A DNA stretch of 64,000 bases. Origin: Bathynomus jamesi. Taxonomy: Eukaryota; Arthropoda; Malacostraca; Isopoda; Cirolanidae. Within the stretch, counting starts at the first letter, position 1, and every line of letters begins with the position of its first letter. Location of the stretch: positions 317,001 through 381,000 of the forward strand of contig JAJOZX010002571.1 of NCBI GenBank assembly GCA_023014485.1, written 5' to 3'. Below the pieces are notes generated by a model, which searched no databases, was not told the origin of the DNA, and worked only from the letters and a program-made list of their open reading frames with translations. This document shows, in pieces, positions 63,216 to 64,000 of the stretch. The position numbers and the translations under genes are program-made.

Positions 63216-63532
63216 ATGCCTAGAGAGTGCAAAAATTTGCCAGACAGTTTTTGTTATATTTGTGGGACATTAACATTAAAACAGTATAAAAGGAAGTTGA
63301 CTTCTCATGTGAAAAAGCTTTATGAATTATACTTCGCATGCAAAGTTGGTGATCAGGACAAGCACTGGGCACCTTATATCTGCTGTGTGAGATGTACAAG
63401 CTCGTTATCTGCATGGTTCAAAGGCACTGGTCCTGGTCTGGGATTCAGTGTCCCAATGGTATGGAGAGAGCCGCTGGACCATTCAACTGATTGCTATTTC
63501 TGCTTAATGAACATCATGGGTTTGAATCTTTT
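63216..63532 (+). CDS. Unrecognised cysteine-rich protein, exon 1
   Basis: ATG at 63216 (MPRECKNLPDSFCYICG). Repeated C-x2-C pairs: FCYICG, YICCVRC and DCYFC, with Asp/Trp landmarks GDQDKHWAPY and VPMVWREPLDHSTD. This is a zinc-binding-like layout. I recognise the pattern as recurrent in invertebrate uncharacterised proteins but know no function. The frame ends near a possible donor (ATCATGG/GTTTGA, about 63530). It may be another mobile-element gene or domesticated one. It is on the strand opposite to TAF11, upstream of exon A. Confidence 0.6.
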
Positions 63533-63657
63533 ATTTTTCTGAATATACATCAAATTTGGCATTTTTAGCACATTTTAGCATATCCTGCTCTGCATAATGT
63601 ATTACACAATTATGCTATCTTAAGTAGTCAACAATGTCTATTGTCTCACATTACAGG

Positions 63658-63953
63658 TTGCAACAGAAAAGGGAAAAAGGCTATAGTCTACCCAAATCTT
63701 CATTCTGCTATGCATCCTATGGAACATTCTACAGATATACCCATCCCTCATCCTCCAGCTGAAATGCCAACCAATAACACAGACTCTGACAAATCAGAAT
63801 CAGACGGCGAATGCTATGAAGCTCAAGTCCAAGAAAGAACATCTCATCACGCAGCCTGAACTCAATGATTTGGTCCGTGATTTAATACTTACCAAGCAAC
63901 AAAGTGAACTGCTGGCCTCACATCTACAAGAATGGAATCTGCTGGTGGAAGAC
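63658..63953 (+). pseudogene. Unrecognised cysteine-rich protein, exon 2 (frameshifted)
   Basis: After an acceptor-like TCACATTACAG the frame reads KGKKAIVYPNLHSAMHPMEH, IPIPHPPAEMP and an acidic/Ser-rich stretch. After a one-base frame break at about 63830 it continues as PELNDLVRDLILTKQQSELL and ASHLQEWNLLVEDV, where a TGA occurs. The conserved-looking LNDLVRDL...LLAS helix suggests the true frame was longer. The gene is likely dead or sequencing has an error. It continues to the window end. Confidence 0.5.
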
Positions 63954-64000
63954 GTATGAATTACAGCATCACAAAAGCGCTCCTTGGATTTGCAGGAATA

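Noticed and set aside
1..64000. CRISPR arrays, tRNA or rRNA genes, prokaryotic operons
   Set aside because: None is visible; repeats are transposon ends, microsatellites and LTRs, and splice sites plus TAF11 show animal nuclear DNA.

Overview
This is animal nuclear DNA, AT-rich and built mostly of transposable elements. Intact DD41D-type mariners, CR1-like LINEs, Ty3/Gypsy elements and many hAT-type elements suggest an invertebrate, probably an arthropod. That placement is inference, and the species cannot be read from the sequence.

The host gene I can see is TAF11 (TFIID subunit), on the minus strand. Three spliced exons are visible at 62489-62651, 57436-57523 and 36679-36775. The intron phases match, and the encoded histone-fold segment closely resembles animal TAF11. 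The first exon(s) and the last exon lie outside the window or were not recognised. The introns shown (about 5.0 kb, 20.7 kb and at least 36 kb) are filled with transposons.

Left block, 1 to about 32360. A decayed hAT-like transposase gene (copy 3) is split by Gypsy-A (minus strand, 620-31122, TSD ACAG). Gypsy-A contains: a pogo/Tigger MITE in its left LTR (1410-1844); a hairpin MITE (2069-2311); transposon A1 (3020-18932, 9-bp TSD); a small hAT MITE (24565-24839); a CR1-like LINE (25829 to about 27578); and hAT-1 (28148-29770), which holds a palindromic mariner fold-back. A1 is split by Gypsy-B (plus strand, 4542-17173, TSD GTGT), which is split by another hAT-like element (copy 4, 10722-13188, 8-bp TSD). 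The nesting is five levels deep.

Middle block, 32361-57435. Intron DNA holds TA-flanked MITEs and a CR1 LINE relic with an esterase-like ORF1. An old LINE relic (LINE D) is split by 13-kb hAT-2 (37598-50733). hAT-2 holds a second palindromic mariner and LINE E (minus strand, about 39352-50350). LINE E is split by hAT-3 (40050-42453, carrying intact mariner M1 and the hairpin MITE) and by A1 copy 2 (45765-49156). To the right lie a Tigger relic and copy 5 (52558-57306), which holds intact mariner M2.

Right block, 57524-64000. LINE F has a 2A-like motif and carries two CR1-like insertions. TAF11 exon A follows, then two exons of an unrecognised cysteine-rich protein that runs to the window end.

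The most novel content is a poorly characterised hAT-like transposase family present as five divergent members, with 253-bp TIRs and 9-bp TSDs in two of them; OTU-like domains lacking the catalytic Cys in both Gypsy pols; and a second retropepsin-like domain in Gypsy-A pol.
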